A stretch of DNA of 64,000 nucleotides from CAZDQL01 sp964507325 (lineage in GTDB: Bacteria; Planctomycetota; UBA1135; GCA-002686595): assembly GCA_964507325.1 (NCBI GenBank), contig CAZDQL010000008.1, positions 46,358 to 110,357 on the forward strand, in the 5' to 3' direction. Within the stretch, counting starts at the first letter, position 1. Each line of letters starts with the position of its first letter. The notes under the pieces were generated by a model. The model was not told the DNA's origin. It saw only the letters and a list, made by a program, of their open reading frames with translations, and did not search any database. Shown one piece after another: positions 55,816 through 64,000 of this stretch. Made by a program: the position numbers and the translations under genes.

Positions 55816-58353
55816 TCACTCCTCGGAGAAGGTGACCGAGGTCGAGCCACCTGCGGTGATGGCGAAGCTCTGGCCCCCGATCTCCTGTGGATGACCGCGG
55901 TAGTCGGTCGCGACTCGCCGGACGAGTGTGACGCTGCCCACGGGTAGACCGGTCGCGTGGAGCCCGCCATTGGGATCGGGATCGAAGGCGAGGCGCCATT
56001 GCCCCCCGTCCTCTCCCGCCTCCCAGCGCAGCTCGTAACCGTGCTGGGGCATGTCTCCGCCGATGTCGCCCGTGGGCAGGAGCCCGTCGATCGAGAGCTC
56101 GCCCGCCGCGGCATCGAGGTTCCAGACGTTCTCGCCGGCCTCCAAGGTCACCTTCGCTCGCAGCGTGAGGGTCCCGGCCGAGAGCTGCGGCGAGGTAAAG
56201 AAGAGACGGGTGGACCCGGTGCTGAGGACCTGGAGCTGGAAGCGGCCCGCGTCGTCGAGGGTCGTGCGGGAGCTCTCGTTCTGCAGGTCCTCCATCCACA
56301 GCCGCCACGCTGCCGCAGGGGCGCCCCCGATCGCCAGATGACCGCGGAGAGTCGCCTGGAACTCGTGAGTCAGATCGAGGTCGAAGTGCGTGGTGATTCC
56401 GGAGGTGAGCACCACGTGGATGGGCAGCTCGTCGATGTCGTTCTCGGGCCAGGTGCGATCCGACTCGATCCAGCGCCGCTCGCTCGCCTTGACGCGTGCC
56501 AGCTGCCACCCACCGGGAGCGAGTCCTTCGAAGCGGAAACTGCCGTCCTCCGCGGTCACCGCCAGCTCCGCGTGGCCGTCTCCCCGGGTGGCCGCGACGA
56601 TGATCCCTCTGCTCTCCACGCCCGGCGAGACGAGCGCCCGCCCTGCGAGCGTCGCCGGCGCGGGGAGTTCGAGCAGGATGCCACTGACGGATTCACCTGC
56701 GCCCACCGGGATCGGCTCCGACTCGGCGCGCGCGTACCCCGGCGCTTCCGCGTGAAGCGTGTAGGAGGTGTTCGCCTGCTGGATGGGGATCTCGAAGTGT
56801 CCGGCCTCGTCCGTCTGGGCCATGCCGCGAACCGACCGACCCTCGATGCGCGTGTACAGGCCCCCGGAGAAGCGGGCGAACCGCGACCACCCTGGAGGGA
56901 CGTGGCAGTGCACGCGCGCGCCCGCCACCGGCTTGCCGTCGGCGACCACCCGGCCGCTCAGCACCGGCGCGCGCTCGAGCTGCACGTCCAGAATCTCCGG
57001 CACGTCTTGCGGCTCGAACTGACCGAGCCACTTCGTCTCGAAGCCGGGGCCGCCGACCCAGATCTGGAAGGGGACCGCCGGGAGGTTCAGGGAGAGCTTC
57101 CCGTCCCCGAGTTGCTCGGAGCGGATGCTCATCCCGTACCGACCCTCGTCCGCCAGGCTGGCGTAGGGTCTTTCGACGGGTCGCCCCTCCGTGTCGGTGA
57201 CGTGGATCTCGAACGTGCGCTCCGCGGGGAAGGTGAGCACGACGTCCTGGCTGCCCGAAGCGACGTCGTGAGCAAGCAGGAAGAGCCCGCTTCCGTCGGG
57301 GTCTCGCGCCTCGAGAGTGAATAGCCGATTCGCCGGCACCATGACCTCGAAGCGAGCCTCGGGTCCGGAGCTCCATGTCGAGGCCTCTGGTTCCACGTTG
57401 CGCGGCCCGCGGTTTTCCCAGACTTCGATGCAAGTCCCGCTCACCGGGATGCCATCCGCGTCGCGCACCACGCCGCGGATCGTGTTCGCCTCACCTGGGA
57501 GCTGCAGGTGAAGGTCGGGCGCGTTGACCGTCATGCCCTCGAGGATCTGGATGGGGGGCGTGTACGCGCAGTAGCGCCCGCGAGCTTGGCACACGACCGA
57601 CACGCGGGACAGGGGCACGCCGGTGATCGTGTAGCGGCCGTCCACATCGGACTCGGTGCCGAGGAAGACCTCGATGCCGGAGAACCCTCCAGCACCGGTC
57701 CGCCGCAGGTCCTCGACCGCGGGTTCGCCCGGCTCCACGCCCTGCACGAGCCAGACCCCGGCGCGTTCGCTGGGCGTGCCATCGTGATCGAGCACTCTGC
57801 CGGTGATCGATCCGGCCTTTGCGAGTCGAATCTCACCGAAGAGGACCTCTCCGGGGCCGTCGACTCGCTCCTGGCGCTTCACACGGGTCAACCCCTCGCC
57901 GGTCACTTCGACGACCGCCCATGAATCATTGCCCTCAGTGAGGTGCATCGGCCAGTCGAGCACGAGGCGGGCCCAGCCGTCTTCGCCCGCGGCGGCCGCC
58001 GGTCTTCCTCGCACGTAGACGGCGGTCATCGTCGCGCCCTCGATCGGCCCTCCGAGCGGGTCGAGGACGCGGGCGCGGAGCACGAGCTGCTGGTCGGCGT
58101 CTCGCGGGTTCTCGCCCGGCTCCGTCGAGGCGGGCGCGGGCGCTGTCTCGACCGCCGATCTCCCCGTCGCCGCCTCCGCGCTCTCACCCGGGCTCTTGGC
58201 GAGCGAGGTCTCCAGCCTGGACTCCGCCGGTACCTCTTCGCTCAGGGGCGCGATCTCCACCTCCCTCTCCACCGGCGCGCCGACTCCCTTCCACAGGAGG
58301 AACGCGAGTGCGACGAGCACCACCGCTCCGATCCACCTGAACGCTTTCACCAT
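55816..58353 (-). CDS. Membrane-anchored multidomain protein with carboxypeptidase-regulatory-like repeats
   Basis: The 845-residue product starts at ATG 58353 (MVKAFRWIG) with GGGAG 7 bases upstream; the frame continues 19 codons upstream. One membrane helix (IGAVVLVALAFLLWKGVG) is followed by a 50-residue low-complexity spacer. Then come about seven CarboxypepD_reg-like beta sandwiches recognisable by the 'G.V.D..G.P...A.V' start and 'G.Y.I.G.P' end: 'ARVLDPLGGPIEGATMTAVYV', 'GRVLDHDGTPSERAGVWLV', 'DVDGRYTITGVPLSRVSVV', 'GVVRDADGIPVSGTCIEVWE', 'HVTDTEGRPVERPYASL', 'GRVVADGKPVAGARVHCHVPPG', 'EDGSFRFEGLAPGGWQLARV'. Such domains are common in planctomycete surface proteins and probably bind ligands or stiffen a stalk. 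Divergent from the next, similar gene. Confidence 0.82.
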   Translation of the reverse strand: MVKAFRWIGAVVLVALAFLLWKGVGAPVEREVEIAPLSEEVPAESRLETSLAKSPGESAEAATGRSAVETAPAPASTEPGENPRDADQQLVLRARVLDPLGGPIEGATMTAVYVRGRPAAAAGEDGWARLVLDWPMHLTEGNDSWAVVEVTGEGLTRVKRQERVDGPGEVLFGEIRLAKAGSITGRVLDHDGTPSERAGVWLVQGVEPGEPAVEDLRRTGAGGFSGIEVFLGTESDVDGRYTITGVPLSRVSVVCQARGRYCAYTPPIQILEGMTVNAPDLHLQLPGEANTIRGVVRDADGIPVSGTCIEVWENRGPRNVEPEASTWSSGPEARFEVMVPANRLFTLEARDPDGSGLFLLAHDVASGSQDVVLTFPAERTFEIHVTDTEGRPVERPYASLADEGRYGMSIRSEQLGDGKLSLNLPAVPFQIWVGGPGFETKWLGQFEPQDVPEILDVQLERAPVLSGRVVADGKPVAGARVHCHVPPGWSRFARFSGGLYTRIEGRSVRGMAQTDEAGHFEIPIQQANTSYTLHAEAPGYARAESEPIPVGAGESVSGILLELPAPATLAGRALVSPGVESRGIIVAATRGDGHAELAVTAEDGSFRFEGLAPGGWQLARVKASERRWIESDRTWPENDIDELPIHVVLTSGITTHFDLDLTHEFQATLRGHLAIGGAPAAAWRLWMEDLQNESSRTTLDDAGRFQLQVLSTGSTRLFFTSPQLSAGTLTLRAKVTLEAGENVWNLDAAAGELSIDGLLPTGDIGGDMPQHGYELRWEAGEDGGQWRLAFDPDPNGGLHATGLPVGSVTLVRRVATDYRGHPQEIGGQSFAITAGGSTSVTFSEE

Positions 58354-58526
58354 CGCGAGACTCCCGGCGCTGCGGCGGCATCCCCTCCTCGACGTATCGC
58401 CATCCTCCAAGAGGGTTACGACTCGCCCCCCGATATGGTGGCAGGAACCCCGCTGATCCCCGAGCAGGAATCGTCACCGAGCTGGAATCGGCGCCTATGC
58501 AGGTATCCTGCGGACGAGGACGATCG

Positions 58527-60719
58527 ATGAGAATCGTGGTGGGAACGATCCTGGCGGGGATCCTGGCGGTCGCGCTGTTCGCCATTCTCCAGCTCACCGG
58601 ATCCCCGGGCGGACCGCCGCTCGCCGGGCGAGACGCGGAGTCCACCACCGAGGGGGCTCCCGGAGGAGTCCTGCCCATCGGCGGGGACGCGGCGACGTCC
58701 GCGCGAGGAGCCCGACGCGCGGCCCCAGGGCCGGAGGAGGCTCCCGTCGCCGCGCAAGGTGTCGGCGACGCCATCCCCGACGATCGCCTCACCGGAGTCG
58801 TGCTGGCCGAGGGCGGCGCCCCCATCGCCGGTGCGCGGGTGACCCTCGACTACCGCGGCAGCGGCGGGATGAACATCCTGGACCTCGCCTACGCGCGAGC
58901 GCGGCACGCGGTGGGGGAAGCCCGCACCGGCGAGAGCGGCGAGTTCGCCTTCGAGGTCGCGCCGGGTCAATCGATGCGCCTCACCGCTTCCGCCAGCGGC
59001 TTCGGCCGGGCGATCGCCGAGGAGGCCTTCGGCGGCGAGCATCACGTGCTGGAGCTCGTCCGGGCGGCCGTGCTGAGGGGGAGGATCACGCGCGCGGCCG
59101 ACGACTCGCCGGTGGAGGGGGTGAACGTCCGCGTCTGGTCGGAGAAGACGCGCCGCACCTGGGGCGAGCTGTGGACGGGGGCGGACGGCGAGTACCTCTT
59201 CGAAGATCTCCCTCCCGGCGTGGTCATGATGGCCGTGGAGTCCTCGACCCTGATGGACCCCGAGTGGGCCACCCTCGAGATCTTCTCCGAGGAGCCGACG
59301 ATCCGCGACTACGCCCTGGAGGACGGTATCCGCATCCACGGGGTGGTCCGGGACGCCTCGAGCGAGCTGCCGATCGCGGGCGCCGAGGTGGGGGTGGGCT
59401 GGACCTTCGACAAGCTCGTCCGCACCGACCAGCAGGGCCGCTACGAGATCCGTGGCTTCGGGGGCTGGGGGGTGTACGACGTCCAGGCCCGCGCCCGGAG
59501 GTACGGGACCGCGGTGCACGAGTTCCCCGCCACGGCGATGCCCACCGAGGAGCAGGAGCTCGACTTCGCCCTGCAGCCGGCGCGCGCGGCGCGCGGCCGC
59601 GTCGTCAACGCGGAGTCGCGCCCGATCGAGGGCGTCTACGCCGCCGCCGTCGCGGACGTGTACGGCCAGGACGGCGAGCGCAACGATTGGACCTCCACGA
59701 GCACGGACGCGGAGGGGGTCTTCGAGCTGGACAGCCTGGATCCCGAGGGCTGGCACTACCTGTACCTGCGCAAGCGCGGCTACGGCAGCTTAGTCTACCA
59801 CTTCCCGGAGAGCGAGAAGGAGGAGCCCGTCACGGACTTCGGGACCCTCGTCATGCCCGCCGGCGGGCGTCTGAGCGGGCAGGTCGTGGACACCGCAGGA
59901 GCCCCGCTGCCGGGAGTGCGGGTGAGCCTGAACGGGCGCAATCCCGATCACCTGCGCTTCCGGCCGGAGGGCGGGACGCGCGCGGATCCGCGCAACGTCG
60001 AGGAGCGCAAGACGACCTCCGGCCAGGGCGGGCGCTTCCACTTCATCGACCTGGCGCCGGCGAGCTACTCCGTCAGGGCGTACACGCATCACAACGTCAC
60101 CAGCGACAGAGTGGGGGTCGAAGTCGGCCCCGGCCTGGACGACCGCGACGTGGAGCTCGTCCTCGACCTCGGGCTCTCCATCTCGGGCCGCGTGCTGTCG
60201 CCCGCTGGGAAGGGGATCGTCGGGCTGCAGGTCCGGACACACACGGGCCATCCCCCCGTGTCGGTGTCGTGCACCACGACTCGGGGAGGGACCTTCTCCC
60301 TGGTGGGGCTCGAAGAGGGCCTCCACGACCTGCTGGCGGACGTCACCTTCGTCGAGGACACCGATGGCCGCTTCGCGACGACCCTCTTCCACGGGCTGCG
60401 GGCGGGGGACTCGGACCTGCGCCTGGAGCTCGACTCCGCGAGTGAGGTCAACGGCCAGGTGTACGCCAGGAACGGAGAACCGGCGCTGAAGCCCTTCGTG
60501 AGCGCCTACCTGGGGGAGCACCACCTGGACTTCACCGTGGCCGACGAGGAGGGATACTTCGCGCTCTCGGTGCCGTCCAGCGCACAGGTTCGCCTCGTGG
60601 CCTGGGGAACGCTGGAGGACGGCAACCACTTCGGGGTGGACGTCGATCCCCAGGGAGGCCGCGCGGAGGTGGAGGTCCCCGCGGGAAGCGAGGGGATCGT
60701 GCTGCGACTGGCCGACTGA
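58527..60719 (+). CDS. Membrane-anchored protein with carboxypeptidase-regulatory-like repeats
   Basis: The 730-residue product starts at ATG 58527 (GAGG 8 bases upstream), MRIVVGTILAGILAVALFAILQLTG being the anchor. A spacer rich in Gly/Ala/Arg runs to about residue 85. The rest is a chain of five to six CarboxypepD_reg-like domains: 'GVVLAEGGAPIAGARVTLDY', 'GEYLFEDLPPGVVMMAVES', 'GVVRDASSELPIAGAEVGVGW', 'GRVVNAESRPIEGVYAAAV', 'GQVVDTAGAPLPGVRVSLNG', 'GRVLSPAGKGIVGLQVRTHTG' and 'GQVYARNGEPALKPFVSAYLG'. It is closely related in plan to the divergent neighbour, 173 bases away, and the two likely share a promoter region and arose by duplication. Function unknown. It lies upstream of the DUF5703 hydrolase gene. 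Confidence 0.82.
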   Translation: MRIVVGTILAGILAVALFAILQLTGSPGGPPLAGRDAESTTEGAPGGVLPIGGDAATSARGARRAAPGPEEAPVAAQGVGDAIPDDRLTGVVLAEGGAPIAGARVTLDYRGSGGMNILDLAYARARHAVGEARTGESGEFAFEVAPGQSMRLTASASGFGRAIAEEAFGGEHHVLELVRAAVLRGRITRAADDSPVEGVNVRVWSEKTRRTWGELWTGADGEYLFEDLPPGVVMMAVESSTLMDPEWATLEIFSEEPTIRDYALEDGIRIHGVVRDASSELPIAGAEVGVGWTFDKLVRTDQQGRYEIRGFGGWGVYDVQARARRYGTAVHEFPATAMPTEEQELDFALQPARAARGRVVNAESRPIEGVYAAAVADVYGQDGERNDWTSTSTDAEGVFELDSLDPEGWHYLYLRKRGYGSLVYHFPESEKEEPVTDFGTLVMPAGGRLSGQVVDTAGAPLPGVRVSLNGRNPDHLRFRPEGGTRADPRNVEERKTTSGQGGRFHFIDLAPASYSVRAYTHHNVTSDRVGVEVGPGLDDRDVELVLDLGLSISGRVLSPAGKGIVGLQVRTHTGHPPVSVSCTTTRGGTFSLVGLEEGLHDLLADVTFVEDTDGRFATTLFHGLRAGDSDLRLELDSASEVNGQVYARNGEPALKPFVSAYLGEHHLDFTVADEEGYFALSVPSSAQVRLVAWGTLEDGNHFGVDVDPQGGRAEVEVPAGSEGIVLRLAD

Positions 60720-60794
60720 GCGGACCGCGGCCTGCGTGGTGAACGGGTAGCCCTCTCTCTAGAATGCGGGGAGTTCCCCCAGAAGAGATTCGCC

Positions 60795-63584
60795 ATGATC
60801 CTCAGTCGCTCTTCCGTCGCGAGCGTCCTCGCCGCGGTCCTCGTCCTGTGTCTTTCGACCTCTGCCCACGGCCAGGACCGATACGACGTCGTCTGGGATT
60901 CTCCCAGCGCGGATTACTCGGGCACCATGCCACTCGGCAACGGCGACATCGGGCTGAACGCCTGGATCAACGCTGCAGGAGAGCTGATCTTCTACATCGG
61001 CAAGACCGACTCCTGGGGAGACAACGGGCGGCTGCTCAAGGTCGGCCGGGTGCGCATCGCGCTCGAGCCCAGTCCGCGGATACGCAGCAAGACCTTCGAG
61101 CAGACCCTCCACCTCGCGACGGCCACCATGGAGGCCCGCTTCGGCGAGGGGGACGAGACGACGACGGTCCGGGTGTGGGTCGACGCCTACCACCCCGTGA
61201 TCCACGTCACGATCGACAGCCCGGACTTCTGCGAGGCGACTGCCTATCTCGAGCCGTGGCGCGTGTTCCAGGACACGCTCTCCAGCATCGAGGTCAGCGA
61301 CGTGCATCTGAACCGCTCTCGGGAGGACGGCCAACACGCGCCCACCGTGGTCGAGCCCGACACGTTCCTCCCCTCGCAGATCGACCGCATCGGCTGGTAC
61401 CACCACAACTCGAAGTCGGTCGGTCCGGAGCTGACGGCGCGCATGCAGGGCCTGGCCGACTTCGACCGACCGGATCCCCTGCTCGGGCGCACCTTCGGCG
61501 GAGTCGTGAAGACGGACTTCGGGCTGCGGAGCAGCAAGGACACCCTGGTCGCCAGCCAGGAGCGCTCCCACCACTTCCGGATCTACGTGCACACCCAGAT
61601 GTGCGACACGCCCTTCGACTGGTTCGAGGCGATGAACGAGCTGATCGAGAAGACCGAGGCGCTCGACTTCGAGGAGATGCGCGAGAAGCACGAGGGGAAG
61701 TGGCGCCGCTTCTGGGATCGCAGCTGGATCGACGTCGAGTCCGCCGAGGGCGCGGCCAAGAGCTCCTTCGTCCCCGTCAACGAGCACCCCGTCCAGATCG
61801 GCATCGACCAGCACGGCGGCAACGCCTTCGCCGGGGAGATCGGGCGGGTCAGCATCGTCACCGTGCCCGTGGGCGAAGCGGACGCCGAGTATCTGGCGTT
61901 GGAGGAGGAACCCGCGCTCGATGCGCCGGAGATCCTCTTGTACAGCGGCACGGCCGCGACACCCCTCTCCCTGGAGGACTCCGCGGGCTGGGACCTCTCC
62001 GGAGGATTCAGCGTGGAGGCCTTCGTGAAGCCCTCCGCGGACGCGACCGGTGGCGGCCGCATCGTGGACAAGATCACGCCGGGTGGGGACGACGGCTTCC
62101 TGCTGGACACCCATCCGGGTCTCGGACTGCGCCTGATCACCGCCATGGGCACGCTGCACGTCGAGAATGCCTTGAAGGCGGACGAGTGGAACCACGTGAC
62201 CGCGGTCGCCGATCCCGAGGCGGGGAAGCTCTTCCTCTATCTCGACGGCGCCCTCCTCGAGGAGATGGCGCTGGAGGCGGTCGACGACGCCTACGTCGTC
62301 AGCCGCGGCTACGCCCTGCAGCGCTTCATCGATGCCGCGGCGGGCAACGGCGGGTATCCGATCAAGTTCAACGGCTCGATCTTCACGGTGCCCTACTCCG
62401 GCAAGCCGGGGAACGCCGACTACCGCCGCTGGGGCCCGGGGTACTGGTGGCAGAACACGCGCCTGCCGTACCTCAGCATGTGCGCGAGCGGCGACAGCGA
62501 GCTGATGCGCCCGCTGTTCAAGATGTACGCCGAGGATCTGATGCCGCTCTTCGTACACCGCACGCAGAAGTACTTTGGCCACGAGGGGGCGTTCATCCCC
62601 GAGTGCATCTACTTCTGGGGTGACGTCTTCAGCGAGACCTACGGCTGGACGCCCTTCGAGGAGCGCGAGGACAAGCTGCAGCAGAGCGGCTGGCACAAGT
62701 GGGAGTGGGTGTCGGGGCTCGAGCTGGTGTGGATGATGCTCGACTACTGCGACCACACGCAGAACGACGCCTTCCTGACCCTGCAGGTGCTCCCCACTGC
62801 CAAGGAGATCCTGAAGTTCTTCGACCAGCACTACGCCGTGGACGAAGCGGGCAAGCTCGTCATGCACCCGTCCCAGGCGGTGGAGACGTGGTGGGACTGC
62901 ACGAATCCGATGCCCGAGGTGGCGGGGCTGATCGCGATCACCGAGCGGCTCCTGGCCTTGCCCAAGAGCCAGACGAACGAGTGGGACCGGGAGTTCTGGA
63001 CGCAACTCCAGGCCAAGCTGCCTGCGCTGCCCCTGCGCGAGGTGGAGGGCGTCTCGATGCTCGCCCCCGCCGAGCGCTTCGCCGACAAGCGCAACATCGA
63101 GAATCCGGAGCTCTACGCGGTCTTCCCCTTCCGCCTGGTCTCCTTCGAGAAGCAGAACGCCGCCCTCGGCCGCGCGGCCCTCGAGCACCGCTGGGACCGC
63201 GGGCACTTCGGCTGGCGTCAGGACGACCTGTTCATGGCCTACCTCGGACTGGCCGAGCAGGCGCGCGCCAACCTCGTGAAGCGCGCGCGCAGCCACGATC
63301 CCGAGTCGCGCTTCCCCGCCTTCTGGGGACCGAACTACGACTGGACGCCCGACCAGGACCACGGGGGGGTCTTGATGCGCGCGCTGCAGGTGATGCTGAT
63401 GCAGACCGAGGGCAGGACGATCCACCTGCTGCCCGCCTGGCCGAAGGACTGGAACGCGAGATTCAAGCTGCACGCTCCCTATCGGACGATCGTCGAGGGC
63501 GAGGTGCGCGACGGAGAGCTGCACGGACTGCAGGTGACACCGCAGTCTCGGTCGAAGGACGTCGTCGTTCACGAGGCGCAGTAG
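60795..63584 (+). CDS. Secreted DUF5703 / GH95-like glycoside hydrolase with LamG insertion
   Basis: The 929-residue protein has a signal peptide (MILSRSSVASVLAAVLVLCLSTSAHGQ). Residues ~30-300 match the DUF5703 N-terminal region, 'YDVVWDSPSADYSGTMPLGNGDIGLNAWINAAGELIFYIGKTDSWGDNGRLLKVGRVRI', which is the usual start of a planctomycete/bacteroidete enzyme group related to GH95/GH65-like hydrolases. About residues 390-500 are a LamG/concanavalin-type beta sandwich (GFSVEAFVKPSADATGGGRIVDK, NHVTAVADPEAGKLFLYLDG). It is inserted before the catalytic alpha/alpha barrel, which runs from about residue 515 (GGYPIKFNGSIFTVPY) with 'GPGYWWQNTRLPYLSMCASGDSELMRPLFKMYAEDL' and 'FFDQHYAVDEAGKLVMHPSQAVETWWDCTNPMPEVAGLIAI'. 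Possible acids lie in these segments. Substrate probably fucose- or galactose-containing polysaccharide; inference. AGAAGAG site. Confidence 0.82.
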   Translation: MILSRSSVASVLAAVLVLCLSTSAHGQDRYDVVWDSPSADYSGTMPLGNGDIGLNAWINAAGELIFYIGKTDSWGDNGRLLKVGRVRIALEPSPRIRSKTFEQTLHLATATMEARFGEGDETTTVRVWVDAYHPVIHVTIDSPDFCEATAYLEPWRVFQDTLSSIEVSDVHLNRSREDGQHAPTVVEPDTFLPSQIDRIGWYHHNSKSVGPELTARMQGLADFDRPDPLLGRTFGGVVKTDFGLRSSKDTLVASQERSHHFRIYVHTQMCDTPFDWFEAMNELIEKTEALDFEEMREKHEGKWRRFWDRSWIDVESAEGAAKSSFVPVNEHPVQIGIDQHGGNAFAGEIGRVSIVTVPVGEADAEYLALEEEPALDAPEILLYSGTAATPLSLEDSAGWDLSGGFSVEAFVKPSADATGGGRIVDKITPGGDDGFLLDTHPGLGLRLITAMGTLHVENALKADEWNHVTAVADPEAGKLFLYLDGALLEEMALEAVDDAYVVSRGYALQRFIDAAAGNGGYPIKFNGSIFTVPYSGKPGNADYRRWGPGYWWQNTRLPYLSMCASGDSELMRPLFKMYAEDLMPLFVHRTQKYFGHEGAFIPECIYFWGDVFSETYGWTPFEEREDKLQQSGWHKWEWVSGLELVWMMLDYCDHTQNDAFLTLQVLPTAKEILKFFDQHYAVDEAGKLVMHPSQAVETWWDCTNPMPEVAGLIAITERLLALPKSQTNEWDREFWTQLQAKLPALPLREVEGVSMLAPAERFADKRNIENPELYAVFPFRLVSFEKQNAALGRAALEHRWDRGHFGWRQDDLFMAYLGLAEQARANLVKRARSHDPESRFPAFWGPNYDWTPDQDHGGVLMRALQVMLMQTEGRTIHLLPAWPKDWNARFKLHAPYRTIVEGEVRDGELHGLQVTPQSRSKDVVVHEAQ

Positions 63585-63822
63585 GCGCCCGGTTCGGGCC
63601 GACTCGACGCCCGGATTCCCGGCCCGCTACTCCCCGGGTTCCCAAGTCCAGGGTCACCGCGCCGTAGCGCGGCCGACGAGCTGAACGCCCTCGCCGAGGA
63701 GCCAGCCCCCTGCCCGCCTGGATTCTGAGGGGGAGGGAGCGGGCGGGGCCCGACTTCACTCCGGGGGGAGAAACCCGCCCCGCTTCCTTGGACCGCGCCC
63801 TCCCGTTCGCTCCAATGCGACG
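63585..63822. promoter_or_regulatory. Gap before murC
   Basis: These 238 bases between the hydrolase and murC contain an imperfect C/G-rich region and a perfect 6-bp hairpin (CCGCGC-CGTA-GCGCGG, 63657-63672), which could end the hydrolase transcript. A GAGGGGGAGGGAG purine tract is at about 63727-63740. I see no clear promoter; the dcw-type overlap usual before murC is missing. Confidence 0.35.
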
Positions 63823-64000
63823 GTGAGCCGCCAAATCCCCACGACCGATCCTCCCCCGCACTCTCTCGATCACGCGCAATCCCCGGACCTGGTGTCCGGT
63901 CTGCCCCGGCGCCTGCACCTCCTCGGAGCGGGAGGGGCGGGGGTCTCCGGCGCGGCGCGTCTGCTCCTGGCCCGCGGGCACGCGCTCAGCGGGCACGACC
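63823..64000 (+). CDS. murC: UDP-N-acetylmuramate-alanine ligase MurC, 5' part
   Basis: The frame opens at GTG 63823 (MSRQIPTTDPPPHSLDH) and continues through the right edge without a stop; an ATG at 63815 runs into TGA. After about 28 residues comes 'RLHLLGAGGAGVSGAARLLLARGHALSGHD', the MurC/Mpl N-terminal signature (hhfiGigG.GMsg.A..ll..G..VsGsD). Given murG and the other dcw genes on the same strand upstream, MurC is more likely than the Mpl recycling ligase. The ~28 residues before the motif look low complexity, and a later GTG (LVSGLPRR) is a possible start. Only ~59 residues are visible. Confidence 0.72.
   Translation, partial: MSRQIPTTDPPPHSLDHAQSPDLVSGLPRRLHLLGAGGAGVSGAARLLLARGHALSGHD

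Overview
The window is uniformly GC-rich, densely coded and mostly built from tightly overlapping operons. Several markers point to the PVC superphylum, most likely Planctomycetota: a short 'MSIHPSLRG' basic protein of the type annotated almost only in Planctomycetes/Verrucomicrobia/Chlamydiae, a Tat-exported DUF1501 protein paired with a DUF1800 protein, Tat-exported Gfo/Idh/MocA and amidohydrolase proteins, and many secreted or lipid-anchored proteins of unknown function. The lineage is inferred from gene content only. MurE carries the DNPR signature of meso-diaminopimelate-adding enzymes, so a DAP-type peptidoglycan is expected.

Layout. 1-4961: the 5' part of a secreted protein (minus strand), a membrane protein with a SPOR-like C-terminus, the small basic protein, queE, der and a lipoprotein. 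5160-11151: a glycan-type cluster with four glycosyltransferases, one fused to a PIG-L/LmbE deacetylase domain that has lost its metal ligands, followed by a HEAT-repeat lipoprotein. 11215-24365: the division and cell wall (dcw) cluster mraZ-rsmH-ftsL-ftsI-murE-murF-mraY-ftsW-(LysM protein)-(small membrane protein)-murG. 24413-34045: accessory genes, including an oxidoreductase/UroD-like/amidohydrolase operon and a DUF1501/DUF1800/secreted-protein operon. 34295-45213: a minus-strand amino-acid block with two operons. One is metB-like plus an aspartokinase-homoserine dehydrogenase fusion behind a SAM riboswitch. The other is trpL-E-G-D-C-F-B-A plus a DAHP synthase behind a transcription attenuator. 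45715-63584: secreted and surface proteins (heparinase-like protein, ECF sigma/anti-sigma with lipoprotein, subtilase with three near-identical C-terminal repeats, two divergent multi-domain carboxypeptidase-regulatory-like proteins, a DUF5703/GH95-like hydrolase with a LamG insertion). 63823-64000: the start of murC, same strand as murG but 39.5 kb away from it.

The best new observations are regulatory RNAs readable directly from the sequence. The first is a complete SAM-I-type aptamer (37301-37401) with a promoter upstream and a hairpin that puts the Shine-Dalgarno of the methionine gene in its loop. The second is a classical tryptophan attenuator: a 32-residue leader peptide with four Trp codons in seven, an 8-bp antiterminator and an intrinsic terminator with six U. 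Because the DAHP synthase gene closes the trp operon, the attenuator should also control entry into the shikimate pathway. Upstream of mraZ, three decamers beginning TGG sit in exact 10-bp register, the geometry known for MraZ operators. Structural oddities include the aspartokinase-homoserine dehydrogenase fusion without ACT domains, the dead deacetylase-glycosyltransferase fusion, an oversized FtsI and the split dcw cluster. No mobile element, integrase, CRISPR array, tRNA or rRNA gene was seen.
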